From Paractinoplanes ovalisporus (GTDB lineage: Bacteria; Actinomycetota; Actinomycetes; Mycobacteriales; Micromonosporaceae): DNA of 64,000 nt. Positions 25,705 through 33,443 of this stretch are shown here, piece by piece; positions within the stretch are counted from its first letter, which is position 1; each line of letters opens with the position of its first letter. Below the pieces are notes generated by a model. That model saw only the letters and a program-made list of their open reading frames with translations. It was not told the DNA's origin and ran no database searches. The DNA is taken from assembly GCF_016834655.1 (NCBI RefSeq), contig NZ_JAENHP010000001.1, positions 930,001-994,000 on the forward strand, given 5' to 3'. A program made the position numbers and the translations under genes.

Positions 25705-26947
25705 CGGAGGCTGCCTCCTTCAGGTAGCGCCGCGGCTCGACGGCCGTGGTGTCGAGTTCGAGGCAGCGGCCCATGGCCTGCACGGCCCGTTCGCGCTCGC
25801 CCAGCCGGTCAAAGGCTTGCCCGGCGCGGAACCACCCGACGGCGCCGTCGCTCGTGCCCAGTTCACCCGCGGCCGCATACCACCGCGCGGCCCGGGGCAG
25901 GTCGTTCGCGGCCGCGTAGCCGTCGCCGAGCACGAGCCGGGTCTCGACGCAGTCCGGGTCCATGCGCTCCAGCTCGCCGCACCACTCGCGAACGGTGCCG
26001 GGCGGAACGTCCGAAGCTGCGCGGGAGGCGGCCTTGATCTCACTCTCCAGCAGGATGCGCCGGTTCTCGACGGCCACCATGGTGGACACCTCGTCGGCCG
26101 GGGCCGCGAACAGCTGGTCGTTGCACCACCAGGCGGTCCGCAGTTCGCGCCGCATCCCGCCGAGGTCGCGCTCGACCATCCGCAGCAGAGCCAGTGCCCG
26201 GTGGAAGCGGCTGCGGGCGAGGTGACCGTGCCACGAGTCGGCGGCCATCTCCACCGCCAGCCCGAGACCTTCGAACCGGTGCGCCAGGGCGGTCTCACCC
26301 TTTCCCCGTACGGCGTGACTGACGCCCTGGGCGGCGGCGAGCACGGCCAGACGGGGGTCGGGGGTCGTGCTCGCGATCCGCTCGAAGACCCGTACGGCCC
26401 GGTCGGTGTGCCCCGGCACCCGCGAATGGGCCCGCGCCACCTGGTAGGCGTAGTGGTCGCGACCTGCCTCGCCGGTCGGCTCGACGTCGCCGGTGAGCCG
26501 CAGCGCGTACTCGGTGAACGAGAGCTGCGCGAGGTGGAACACGACCAGCGCGCGCAGGTGGTCGTCGAGCTCGCCGAAGCGCTCGAGCACGGCGACCAGG
26601 TTGCGCCAGTCCGGGGTCCGCAGATCCTCGGCCAGCCCGGGCGGGCCGGAGCAGTCGTACGGGTCGAGCCCGGCGTGCCGCAGCACCTGGCGCCGCAGGC
26701 CGGGCACCCCGATGCGGGAGAACCAGACGATGCGCCCGTCCTTGGGCTCGGCCAGCCACCGCGCGACCGGGTGGAGCATGCGCATCCGCAGCCCGGCGTG
26801 CGGGCTCGGGGTCAGATCGACGATCGGGCGCCAGAACAGGGCGACCCGGTTGACTGCCGGCTCGGGCGCCCCGGTGATGCGCGGGTACGAGCCGCGCGGG
26901 TCGCTGCGCGTGTAGCGGCGGGCGATGACCGGCTCAGTCGCGGGCAT
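25694..26947 (-). CDS. TPR-containing protein 2 of the RiPP-like operon
   Basis: 417 residues from ATG 26947. Paralogue of the protein at 20279-21487, with the same start (RYTRSDPRGSYPRITG), WFSRIGVPGLRRQVLRHAGLD, HLAQLSFTEYALRLTGDVEPTGE and C-terminal ARWYAAAGELGTSDGAVGWF. The middle (residues ~190-330) has diverged most. No catalytic motif, signal peptide or membrane span is seen. The start lies 14 bp inside the end of SagB-like gene 2, the same spacing found between TPR 1 and the peptidase, so the pair may reflect duplication of a module. Each TPR gene may serve one dehydrogenase; this is inferred. Confidence 0.8.
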   Translation of the reverse strand: MPATEPVIARRYTRSDPRGSYPRITGAPEPAVNRVALFWRPIVDLTPSPHAGLRMRMLHPVARWLAEPKDGRIVWFSRIGVPGLRRQVLRHAGLDPYDCSGPPGLAEDLRTPDWRNLVAVLERFGELDDHLRALVVFHLAQLSFTEYALRLTGDVEPTGEAGRDHYAYQVARAHSRVPGHTDRAVRVFERIASTTPDPRLAVLAAAQGVSHAVRGKGETALAHRFEGLGLAVEMAADSWHGHLARSRFHRALALLRMVERDLGGMRRELRTAWWCNDQLFAAPADEVSTMVAVENRRILLESEIKAASRAASDVPPGTVREWCGELERMDPDCVETRLVLGDGYAAANDLPRAARWYAAAGELGTSDGAVGWFRAGQAFDRLGERERAVQAMGRCLELDTTAVEPRRYLKEAASDGD

Positions 26948-28061
26948 GGCGCACCGCCGTCCCGTCGCCCAGGACGACCGTGAGCATGTAGCCCTCGGTC
27001 ATCGGGTCCAGGCCCAGCACACGTTCGATCTCGGCCGCCCGGTCGCAGTAGCCGATGCCGGCCGCGACCCCCAGCGACCGCGCGGCCATCGACATGGTCC
27101 CGGCGATGTGCCCGGCGTCCATGTGGACCGTGCGGAACGTGCGCGGCTCGCGGTAGCGGTACATGTTGCGTTCGAAGACGCTGGTGAGCACGGTGATGGC
27201 ACGGGCCCGGAACGGATAGCGGGCCACCGAGTGCGGGAACATCCGCCGCAGCGCGTCCTCGTCCGGTGGCTCGGCCGGCAACCGGCGCAGGCTGAACGGC
27301 CGCAGCGTCACGTGGTACCAGCCGGGTTCGACCTCCGGCACGTCCCGGACCAGCACGTAACCCTCGGACGGGTTGCGGCCGCCGCCGGACGGGCTCGTAC
27401 GCAACAGCAGCGGCGCCGAGTCCGTGCGCGGCACCCGCGCGCCGACGACCCCGAAACCCAGCGACAGCACGGTGCGGAAGGCGTCCGGGGTGAGCGGCAC
27501 CCCCGCCGGCCGCTCACCCCACACCTGCGCGGCGGTTCCGGTCACCAGCTCGGGCGACGTCTCCGGCAGCGGCAGCCCGGGCCGGTCGGCGTGGTCGAGC
27601 TTGCAACGGTCGTCGTCCGCCTCGCGGCTCTGGTAGCCCCGCATCCGGCCCTGGTCGGCGGCGTTGGCCGCCTTGAGATCGGTGTAGTCGAGACACGGGT
27701 AGTCGAAGGTGACGGCGTGGTATTCGGCCGCCTCGCGCCATCCGTAGCGGGCCCAGGCGGCCCGTACCGAGGTCAGCCAGGCGGCGTGCGGGTCGGCCTC
27801 CTCGGCCGCCGGGTCCACGATCAGTCCGGTGCGCAGCAGGCTGTCCACGATCCGGGTCCAGAACGTCACCGGGCGGCCCGGCCGCGCCAGGCGCTCGGCG
27901 AGCTCGGCGCTGTCCTGCGGGCGGACCGCGGCGACGAGCGCGGCCGCGGCGGCGTCCGACACCTGGTAGCGGTGGCGCTCCAGCAGGTTCTCGGCGGTCC
28001 AGCGTCGTCCCGGGTCCGACGGGGGAAGGAGGCTGACCGCGCTGTTGAGTCGTACTTTCAT
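26934..28061 (-). CDS. SagB-type peptide dehydrogenase 2
   Basis: 375 residues from ATG 28061 (MKVRLNSAVSLLPPSD). Residues ~1-80 look like a winged-helix, RRE-like domain (LLERHRYQVSDAAAAALVAAV; WTRIVDSLLRTGLIV), the kind that binds RiPP leader peptides. Residues ~190-375 are the nitroreductase-like domain with the classical loop TSPSGGGRNPSEGYVLV (~residue 225) and HMDAGHIAGTMSMAARSLGV. It is the first enzyme gene after the precursor and the intergenic hairpin. It should use FMN to oxidise the precursor. Without a YcaO partner the product is not an ordinary azole, and what is oxidised is unknown. Confidence 0.85.
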   Translation of the reverse strand: MKVRLNSAVSLLPPSDPGRRWTAENLLERHRYQVSDAAAAALVAAVRPQDSAELAERLARPGRPVTFWTRIVDSLLRTGLIVDPAAEEADPHAAWLTSVRAAWARYGWREAAEYHAVTFDYPCLDYTDLKAANAADQGRMRGYQSREADDDRCKLDHADRPGLPLPETSPELVTGTAAQVWGERPAGVPLTPDAFRTVLSLGFGVVGARVPRTDSAPLLLRTSPSGGGRNPSEGYVLVRDVPEVEPGWYHVTLRPFSLRRLPAEPPDEDALRRMFPHSVARYPFRARAITVLTSVFERNMYRYREPRTFRTVHMDAGHIAGTMSMAARSLGVAAGIGYCDRAAEIERVLGLDPMTEGYMLTVVLGDGTAVRHARD

Positions 28062-28092
28062 CTCTGCACCTCGAACGTCTCGCGGGCCGCGA

Positions 28093-28117
28093 CGCCGGGG
28101 CCCGTCAGGCCCCGGCG
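28093..28117 (-). terminator. Hairpin between precursor and maturation genes
   Basis: A perfect 10-bp G+C stem (CGCCGGGGCC with its complement, loop CGTCA) lies 20 bp after the precursor stop and before SagB-like gene 2. It has no U-run, so partial termination or mRNA protection is likely. Such elements commonly let the precursor be made in excess of its enzymes. Confidence 0.7.
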
Positions 28118-28137
28118 CCTTCAGACGCGCAGGTCTC

Positions 28138-28278
28138 CTAGTAGTAGGAGGTCTGCAGCAGCATCACCTCGTAGGCGAGCGTCTCCTCGACGACCTCGTC
28201 CTCGCTCGGCGTCGCCTGCACCTCGGTGTCCGGCACCGCGGTGACCGGCTCCTCGATGTACTCCTGGTCGATCGGCAT
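28138..28278 (-). CDS. RiPP precursor peptide candidate (46 aa)
   Basis: ATG 28278 has an excellent ribosome site (GGGAGGTG, 6 nt before the start), stronger than most in the window. The 46 residues begin MPIDQEYIEEPV, are acidic throughout (about a dozen Glu/Asp), and turn at the end to a less charged YEVMLLQTSYY before TAG 28138. There is no signal peptide or membrane span. An acidic leader of ~34 residues followed by a short core with Thr, Ser and two terminal Tyr is the normal precursor pattern. It lies directly ahead of a nine-gene set of flavin dehydrogenases, exporter, peptidase and methyltransferase. There are no Cys, so thiazole or lanthionine chemistry on Cys is excluded. Tyr or the C-terminus are the likely targets (inference). 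Confidence 0.8.
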   Translation of the reverse strand: MPIDQEYIEEPVTAVPDTEVQATPSEDEVVEETLAYEVMLLQTSYY

Positions 28279-28331
28279 GTGTTTCACCTCCCTCTCACGT
28301 CCGGCCTCGAGCGTCGCCGAGGAGGGGGTGG

Positions 28332-29465
28332 TCAGAACACGTCCGCGCCCCGCATCTCACCCGCACTTCGGGCGTGCTCCCGCACAAACGGGTGGAAGGT
28401 GTAGCGGTCGGGTGCGGTTTCGGCGATCAGGTGCAGCGCGCACAGTTCGTCCAGCGCGGCCCGTTCCGGGCCGTCCGGCGAGCGCACCTCGACCACCGGC
28501 TCGGGCCGGCGGGCGAGCCGGGCCAGCAGCGCCGCCGCCGGCCCGGAGAGCGCCCGCCACGAGCCGTCCAGCGCCGCACCCATCGAGGTCGTCCACCGTG
28601 GACCGCCGCTCAGGTGAGCCCCGGCCCGGCTGATCGCGAACGGCAGGCCGCCGCACGCGTCCAGCACGTGCTCGGCCTCGCGCGCCCGCTCCGGGCCGGC
28701 GAGACGGGCCAGCACCTCGCGGCCCTCGGCCCGGCTCAGCCCGCCCAGGGTCAACCGGCGTGCCCCCTCGTGGACCACGAGGTCGTCGAGCCGGTGGCGG
28801 CTGCTCACCACCACCGCGCAGGCGGCCGACCCGGGCAGCAGCGGCCGGATCTGCCGCGCCCCGGCCGCGTTGTCGAGCACCACCAGCAGGCGACGGTCGG
28901 CGACCAGGCTGCGGAACCGGGCCGAGCGTTCCTCCTCACCCGGCGGTACGGCTTCCGGCGGCACCCCGAGCGCACCCAGGAATCCGGCCAGCACCGCGGT
29001 CGGCGGCAGCGGCGGCCCGTGCGGGTCGAAGCCGTGCAGGTCGGCGTAGAGCTGCCCGTCGGCGAAATCGTGGCGGGCCGTGTGGGCCCAGCGCAGCACC
29101 AGGGCCGACTTGCCCGCCCCGGCCGGCCCCACCACGACGACCGGCGCCCCGTCCGGAGCGCCGATCCAGCAGTCGAGCAGGTCCTGCTCCGCCGCCCGGC
29201 CCGCGAACACCGCCCCGGCCCGGGGCAGTTGTGCGGGCGCCGGCCCGTCGTCGACCGGCAGGGCCTCGGCCAGCCGGGCCAGGGTGCTCACCCGGGGCAC
29301 CGCGACCTGACCGGCCTCCAGCTTCTGGATGGTGCGCGGCGCGATTCCCGCCCGCGCGCTGAGTTGTTCCTGGGTCAGGCCGGCCCGGGTGCGCAGCCTC
29401 CGCAGCCGGTCGCCGACCGGTGACGTCGCGGGGAACCAGGTGTCGATCGGATAGGACAGGGTCAT
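28332..29465 (-). CDS. XRE-family HTH / NB-ARC (STAND) regulator
   Basis: 377 residues from ATG 29465. Residues ~16-70 are an XRE helix-turn-helix (LRRLRTRAGLTQEQLSARAG, then TIQKLEAGQVAVP). A NB-ARC ATPase follows with P-loop VGPAGAGKSAL (113-122), Walker B-like RLLVVLDNA and the SSRHRLDDL sensor. The winged-helix part after it is short, and there are no C-terminal TPRs, so it is smaller than typical AfsR-type proteins. It stops 53 bp before the precursor ATG on the same strand, so it is probably the first gene of the operon and a cluster-specific, ATP-dependent regulator. A 9-bp inverted repeat covers its start codon. Confidence 0.88.
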   Translation of the reverse strand: MTLSYPIDTWFPATSPVGDRLRRLRTRAGLTQEQLSARAGIAPRTIQKLEAGQVAVPRVSTLARLAEALPVDDGPAPAQLPRAGAVFAGRAAEQDLLDCWIGAPDGAPVVVVGPAGAGKSALVLRWAHTARHDFADGQLYADLHGFDPHGPPLPPTAVLAGFLGALGVPPEAVPPGEEERSARFRSLVADRRLLVVLDNAAGARQIRPLLPGSAACAVVVSSRHRLDDLVVHEGARRLTLGGLSRAEGREVLARLAGPERAREAEHVLDACGGLPFAISRAGAHLSGGPRWTTSMGAALDGSWRALSGPAAALLARLARRPEPVVEVRSPDGPERAALDELCALHLIAETAPDRYTFHPFVREHARSAGEMRGADVF

Positions 29466-29489
29466 CGTCCCTCCCCCGTGGAGGGACGA
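29465..29489. promoter_or_regulatory. Inverted repeat over the start of the STAND regulator gene
   Basis: TCGTCCCTC (29465-29473) and GAGGGACGA (29481-29489) form a 9-bp inverted repeat that includes the ribosome site (GAGGGA) and touches the ATG at 29465. It could be an operator or an RNA hairpin hiding the ribosome site. A CTCCCCCGTG decamer (29471-29480) recurs at 29511-29520. Confidence 0.5.
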
Positions 29490-29569
29490 TTCTTCATTGT
29501 TCTCATGTAACTCCCCCGTGTGCGCGGACTGTTCGTCACGTGCAGAACACCCAGAGTCGGTTACGCGTC

Positions 29570-29587
29570 TTGACACCGACTTGACAC
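29570..29587 (+). promoter_or_regulatory. SARP-type heptamer direct repeat in the SARP gene promoter
   Basis: TTGACAC-CGAC-TTGACAC: two identical heptamers with a 4-bp spacer, an 11-bp period. SARP activators bind heptamer repeats of this period overlapping a -35 box. The second heptamer also contains a perfect TTGACA -35, with a possible -10 TAGAGT at 29601-29606, a short 14-bp spacing that suggests an activator-dependent promoter. The SARP ATG is at 29614. Confidence 0.65.
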
Positions 29588-29613
29588 GCCCGGCCATTGA
29601 TAGAGTGCCGTTG

Positions 29614-32364
29614 ATGGACTTCCGGCTTCTGGGGCCGCTGGAGGTGCGGCACGACCAGCAGCCGCTCGCCCTCGGGCAGCGCCGCGGCCAGCGCCTGACT
29701 CTCGGCCTGCTGCTGCTCGAGGCCGGCCGGGTGGTGCCCCTCGACCGCCTGCTCGACCTGCTGTGGGAGGGGCACCCGCCGCACACCGCCGCAGCCACGC
29801 TCCAGTCCCATGTGGCCCGGTTGCGCACCGCCCTCGACCCGGAACGCGACGGCGGCCGCGGGATCCGTCTGGTCCGGCGCGGAGAGGGGTACGCGGCCGA
29901 GGTCGAACCCGGCCGGGTCGACGCCCACCGCTTCCGCGACCTGGTCGCCCGCGCCCGTGAGTTCGCCGATCCGGAAGCCCGGGCGGCGGCGCTGCGGGAG
30001 GCGCTGGCGCTGTGGCGCGGCCCGCTGCTGGCCGACGTGGCCTCCGACCGGCTGCGCGACCGCGTGGGTGCGGGGCTGGAGGAGGAGCGGCTGTCGGCCT
30101 GGGAGGACTGGGCCGAGGCCGAGCTGGCCGCGGGGCAACACCACCGGACCGTGCCCGAGCTGACCGGGCTGGTGCGCGAACACCCGTTGCGGGAGAGGCT
30201 GACCGGGGCGCTGATGCTGGCCCTGCACCGCGACGGACGCCGCTCGGACGCGCTCGACACCTACCATCAGACCGCGCGGCGGCTCCGCGACGAGTACGGG
30301 CTCGACCCCGGCGCCGTCCTGCGCCGCCGGCACGCGGAGATCCTGCGCGACGAGCCCGCCCTGAACCCGCCGGTCGACGTCACCCCGGCCCTCCTGCCGG
30401 CGGCGTCCCCGGTGTTCGCGGGCCGGGCCGGCCACCTGCGCGAGCTCGACCGGCTGCTCGACCCGGCCGGAACCGTCACCATCACGGTGATCGCCGGCAC
30501 GGCCGGGGCGGGCAAGACGGCGCTGGCCGTGCACTGGGCACACCGGGTCGCCGGCCGTTTCCCCGACGGCCAGCTCTACGTCAACCTGCGCGGCTTCGAC
30601 CCGACCGGCGCCGCCGTCACCCCGGCCGAGGCGGTGCGCAGCTTCCTCGACGCGCTCGGGGTGAGCCCGCAGCGGGTGCCGCCCGGCCTGCCCGAGCAGA
30701 TCAATCTCTACCGCAGCCTGATGACCAGCCGCCGCATGCTCGTGCTGCTCGACAACGCGCGCGACGCCGAGCAGGTACGCCCGCTGCTGCCCGGCTCCTC
30801 CGGCTGCCGCACGGTGCTCACCAGCCGCAACCGCCTCGCCGGTCTGATCGCGATCGAGGGGGCGCACCCGCTCGGCCTGGACGTGCTGCCCGTCGCCGAG
30901 GCCCGCGAGCTGCTGGCCCGCCGGCTCGGCGCCGCCCGTCTGACCCCGGTCGAGGCCGTCGACCGGATCCTCGCCCGGACCGCCCGGCTGCCGCTCGCCC
31001 TGGCCATCGTCGCCGCCCGCGCCGCCATGCACCCGGAACACCCGCTGACCGCGCTCGTCGACCAGCTCTCGGGGCTGGCGCCGCTGGCCGACGACGATCC
31101 GGCGACCGACCCCCGGGCGGTGTTCTCCTGGTCGTACGAGCGCCTCGGCCCGCCCGCCGCGCGCCTGTTCCGGCTGCTGGGCACCCATCCCGGCCCCGAC
31201 ATCGGAGCGCCCGCGGCCGCCGCGCTCAACGGGCGGTCGCCGGCCGAGACCGCGGGGCACCTGGCCGAACTGGTCGGCGCCCACCTGATCAGCGAACCGC
31301 GGCCGGGACGCTTCACGTTCCATGACCTCCTGAGGGCGTACGCGTCCGAACTCGCCGCCTCGACCGACGCCGAGAGTGACCGGGAGTCGGCGGCCCGGCG
31401 CATGCTCGATCACTACCTGCACACCGCGCACGAGGCGGCCCTGCTGCTCGACCCGCACCGCGACCCCCTGCCGATGCCCGCCCCGGCGCCGGGCTCGGCG
31501 ATCACGCCGCTGCGCACCAAACCGGCCGCCACCCGATGGTTCGCCGCCGAACGCGACGTGCTGCTGAGCGTCATCCGGCTGGGGCCCGACACCTACACCT
31601 GGCAGCTCGCCTCGGCGCTGACCAACGTGCTCGACCGCGTCGGCCGGTGGGACGAGCTGATCGAGACCCACGAGGCGGCCCTGGCGGCGGCCCGGCGGCT
31701 CGGCGACCGGGCCGGGCAGGCGCACGCGCACCGGGGACTGGCCCGGGCCTACACCCGCACCGGGCGCTACGACGACGCGTACCGCCACCTCGACGACACG
31801 CTGCGGCTGTTCGCGGCCGACGGCGACCACGCCGGGCTGGCCCGCACACACCTCAACCTGGGTCAGATCTACGAGCGTCAGGGCCGTCACCCCGAGGCGC
31901 TCGACCAGGCCGAACGCGCGCTGGCCGAATACCGGGACCTGGATCACCGGGCCGGGCAGGCCCGCGCCCTCAACAACATCGGGTGGTCGTTGATCGCGCT
32001 CGGCCGGCACGACGAGGCCCTCGTCCGGTGTCAGGCCGCGCTCGCGCTGCACCAGCAGATCGGCAACCGGGTCGGTGAGGCCAACACCTGGGACAGCGTC
32101 GGCTACGCATACCACCATCTGGGCCGGCAGGCCGAGGCGATCGACTGCTACCGGCGGGCGCTGGAGTTGTTCCGCGAGGTCGGCGACCGGTTCAACGAGA
32201 CCGAAGCGCTCGTCCACCTGGGCGAGGCGAAGCTCACCGAGGGTGACCCGGCCGGGGCCCGCGAGGCCTGGTCGGAAGCGCTCGCGATCCTCGAAGACCT
32301 GCACCATCCGGACGCTGAACGCCTCCGCGAACGGATTTTCACCACTCTGGGTGACGGTCACTGA
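29614..32364 (+). CDS. SARP-family activator with NB-ARC and TPR domains (AfsR-like)
   Basis: 916 residues from ATG 29614 (MDFRLLGPLEVRHDQQPLAL). Residues ~1-95 are the OmpR-like winged helix of SARPs, ~100-245 the bacterial transcriptional activator domain (ALALWRGPLLADVA; DTYHQTARRLRDEYGLDPG), ~275-560 an NB-ARC ATPase (P-loop IAGTAGAGKTAL near 294; MLVLLDNARDAEQVRPLLPG; VLTSRNRL), and ~670-905 tandem TPRs. It activates promoters by binding direct repeats and recruiting RNA polymerase; the STAND part sets when. It is divergent from the STAND regulator and operon, making it the likely activator of the cluster and, through the TTGACAC repeat, of itself. Confidence 0.92.
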   Translation: MDFRLLGPLEVRHDQQPLALGQRRGQRLTLGLLLLEAGRVVPLDRLLDLLWEGHPPHTAAATLQSHVARLRTALDPERDGGRGIRLVRRGEGYAAEVEPGRVDAHRFRDLVARAREFADPEARAAALREALALWRGPLLADVASDRLRDRVGAGLEEERLSAWEDWAEAELAAGQHHRTVPELTGLVREHPLRERLTGALMLALHRDGRRSDALDTYHQTARRLRDEYGLDPGAVLRRRHAEILRDEPALNPPVDVTPALLPAASPVFAGRAGHLRELDRLLDPAGTVTITVIAGTAGAGKTALAVHWAHRVAGRFPDGQLYVNLRGFDPTGAAVTPAEAVRSFLDALGVSPQRVPPGLPEQINLYRSLMTSRRMLVLLDNARDAEQVRPLLPGSSGCRTVLTSRNRLAGLIAIEGAHPLGLDVLPVAEARELLARRLGAARLTPVEAVDRILARTARLPLALAIVAARAAMHPEHPLTALVDQLSGLAPLADDDPATDPRAVFSWSYERLGPPAARLFRLLGTHPGPDIGAPAAAALNGRSPAETAGHLAELVGAHLISEPRPGRFTFHDLLRAYASELAASTDAESDRESAARRMLDHYLHTAHEAALLLDPHRDPLPMPAPAPGSAITPLRTKPAATRWFAAERDVLLSVIRLGPDTYTWQLASALTNVLDRVGRWDELIETHEAALAAARRLGDRAGQAHAHRGLARAYTRTGRYDDAYRHLDDTLRLFAADGDHAGLARTHLNLGQIYERQGRHPEALDQAERALAEYRDLDHRAGQARALNNIGWSLIALGRHDEALVRCQAALALHQQIGNRVGEANTWDSVGYAYHHLGRQAEAIDCYRRALELFREVGDRFNETEALVHLGEAKLTEGDPAGAREAWSEALAILEDLHHPDAERLRERIFTTLGDGH

Positions 32365-32470
32365 ACGTAGGGTGCGGCTACTTTCCCGCAACCTTCGCTT
32401 GCCTGTTCCGGGGCTCGCCGCCGTCGATCTACCGGGCAGTTGCGACACACCCCCGGATCGAGGAGCAGCC

Positions 32471-32857
32471 ATGAACATGACGACCACCGCGCCCGTCGTG
32501 CTGATCGCCGAGGACGACGAGGACATCCGCGACCTCATCGCGTGGAAGCTCGAGGTCGCCGGGTTCCGCACGCTGCACGCCGCCAACGGCCGGACCGCGG
32601 TCGAGCTGGCCGCCGCGCACCGGCCCGACGCCGCTGTGCTCGACATCAACATGCCGGCCATGGACGGCCTCGAGGTCTGCGAGAACCTGCGCCGCGACGC
32701 CGGCACGGCCACCATTCCGGTGCTGTTCCTCAGCGCCCGCGTCAACGACAGCGACATCGAGCTCGGCTACTCGGCCGGAGCCGACGACTACATGATCAAG
32801 CCGTTCAACCCGCAGGAGCTGCTGCGCCGCCTGTCCGGCCTGCTCGCCGCCGCCTAG
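32471..32857 (+). CDS. Stand-alone response regulator receiver protein
   Basis: 128 residues from ATG 32471 with a CGAGGAGC ribosome site. A complete receiver domain: acidic pocket EDDED near residues 15-19, phospho-acceptor Asp in VLDINMPAMDG, Ser/Thr switch LFLSARV, and Lys in MIKPFNPQELL. There is no output domain, so it acts through protein contacts, as in CheY- or Spo0F-like proteins. No histidine kinase is in the window. The 106-bp gap from the SARP gene shows no hairpin. Confidence 0.93.
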   Translation: MNMTTTAPVVLIAEDDEDIRDLIAWKLEVAGFRTLHAANGRTAVELAAAHRPDAAVLDINMPAMDGLEVCENLRRDAGTATIPVLFLSARVNDSDIELGYSAGADDYMIKPFNPQELLRRLSGLLAAA

Positions 32858-32949
32858 GAATCTTTTCGGGACCTTTAAGGCCCCGTTATGAAAACCCTGG
32901 ATACGTTCCTGCTCGACACAGACACGGGGACGCTCCGGGGAGGTAAAAG

Positions 32950-33381
32950 ATGTTGCCGGTCATGGTCACCGACATGGGCGCCGGGCGGCGCCCGCGCCAG
33001 GGACGATCGCTCGAGCTTCTCGCGGGCCGGCGACTGGAGTTCGTCCGCCTGGGTCACCATTTTGTGCTGAGCTTCACCGGCGGCGGCCAGGTGCTGGTCG
33101 AGACCGCCGTGCAGCTCGCCGCCCCCGGCGCCGGCCGCATCATCGTCGAGCCCGGCGAACATCCCTCGGACGACCTGGCCACCCTGCTCGGTGACGAGGT
33201 GCGAGCGGCCCGCACCGGTGAGGCGGGCGAGTTGACGATCTCTTTCACGAGCGGCGCCGAGCTGCTGATCTGCCCCCACGCCGACGTCGAGTCGTGGGCG
33301 GTGACGTCCCCCGACGGCTTCCTGATCGTCTGCCTGGCCGGCGGCGAGATGGCCACCTGGGGCGACCACCAGGAGAGATGA
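32950..33381 (+). CDS. DUF6188-type conserved protein
   Basis: 143 residues from ATG 32950, with a strong GGGGAGGT ribosome site. It matches the pattern of DUF6188 proteins: RSLELLAGRRLEFVRLGHHFVLSFTGG near the start and ADVESWAVTSPDGFLIVCLAGGEMATW at the end. It is a small, probably cytoplasmic mixed alpha/beta protein. No function is known for the family and its neighbours give no clue. Confidence 0.7.
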   Translation: MLPVMVTDMGAGRRPRQGRSLELLAGRRLEFVRLGHHFVLSFTGGGQVLVETAVQLAAPGAGRIIVEPGEHPSDDLATLLGDEVRAARTGEAGELTISFTSGAELLICPHADVESWAVTSPDGFLIVCLAGGEMATWGDHQER

Positions 33382-33443
33382 AGATCGACAGCCGCGGTCC
33401 GGCCCCTGTTCACTGAGGTGACAAGCTCGGCGGAAGGCGGACC

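Noticed and set aside
19225..28278. Azole (TOMM) cluster of the classical SagBCD type
   Set aside because: No YcaO/SagD or SagC gene was found on either strand, and the precursor has no Cys and few Ser/Thr in its tail, so the classical pathway is not supported.
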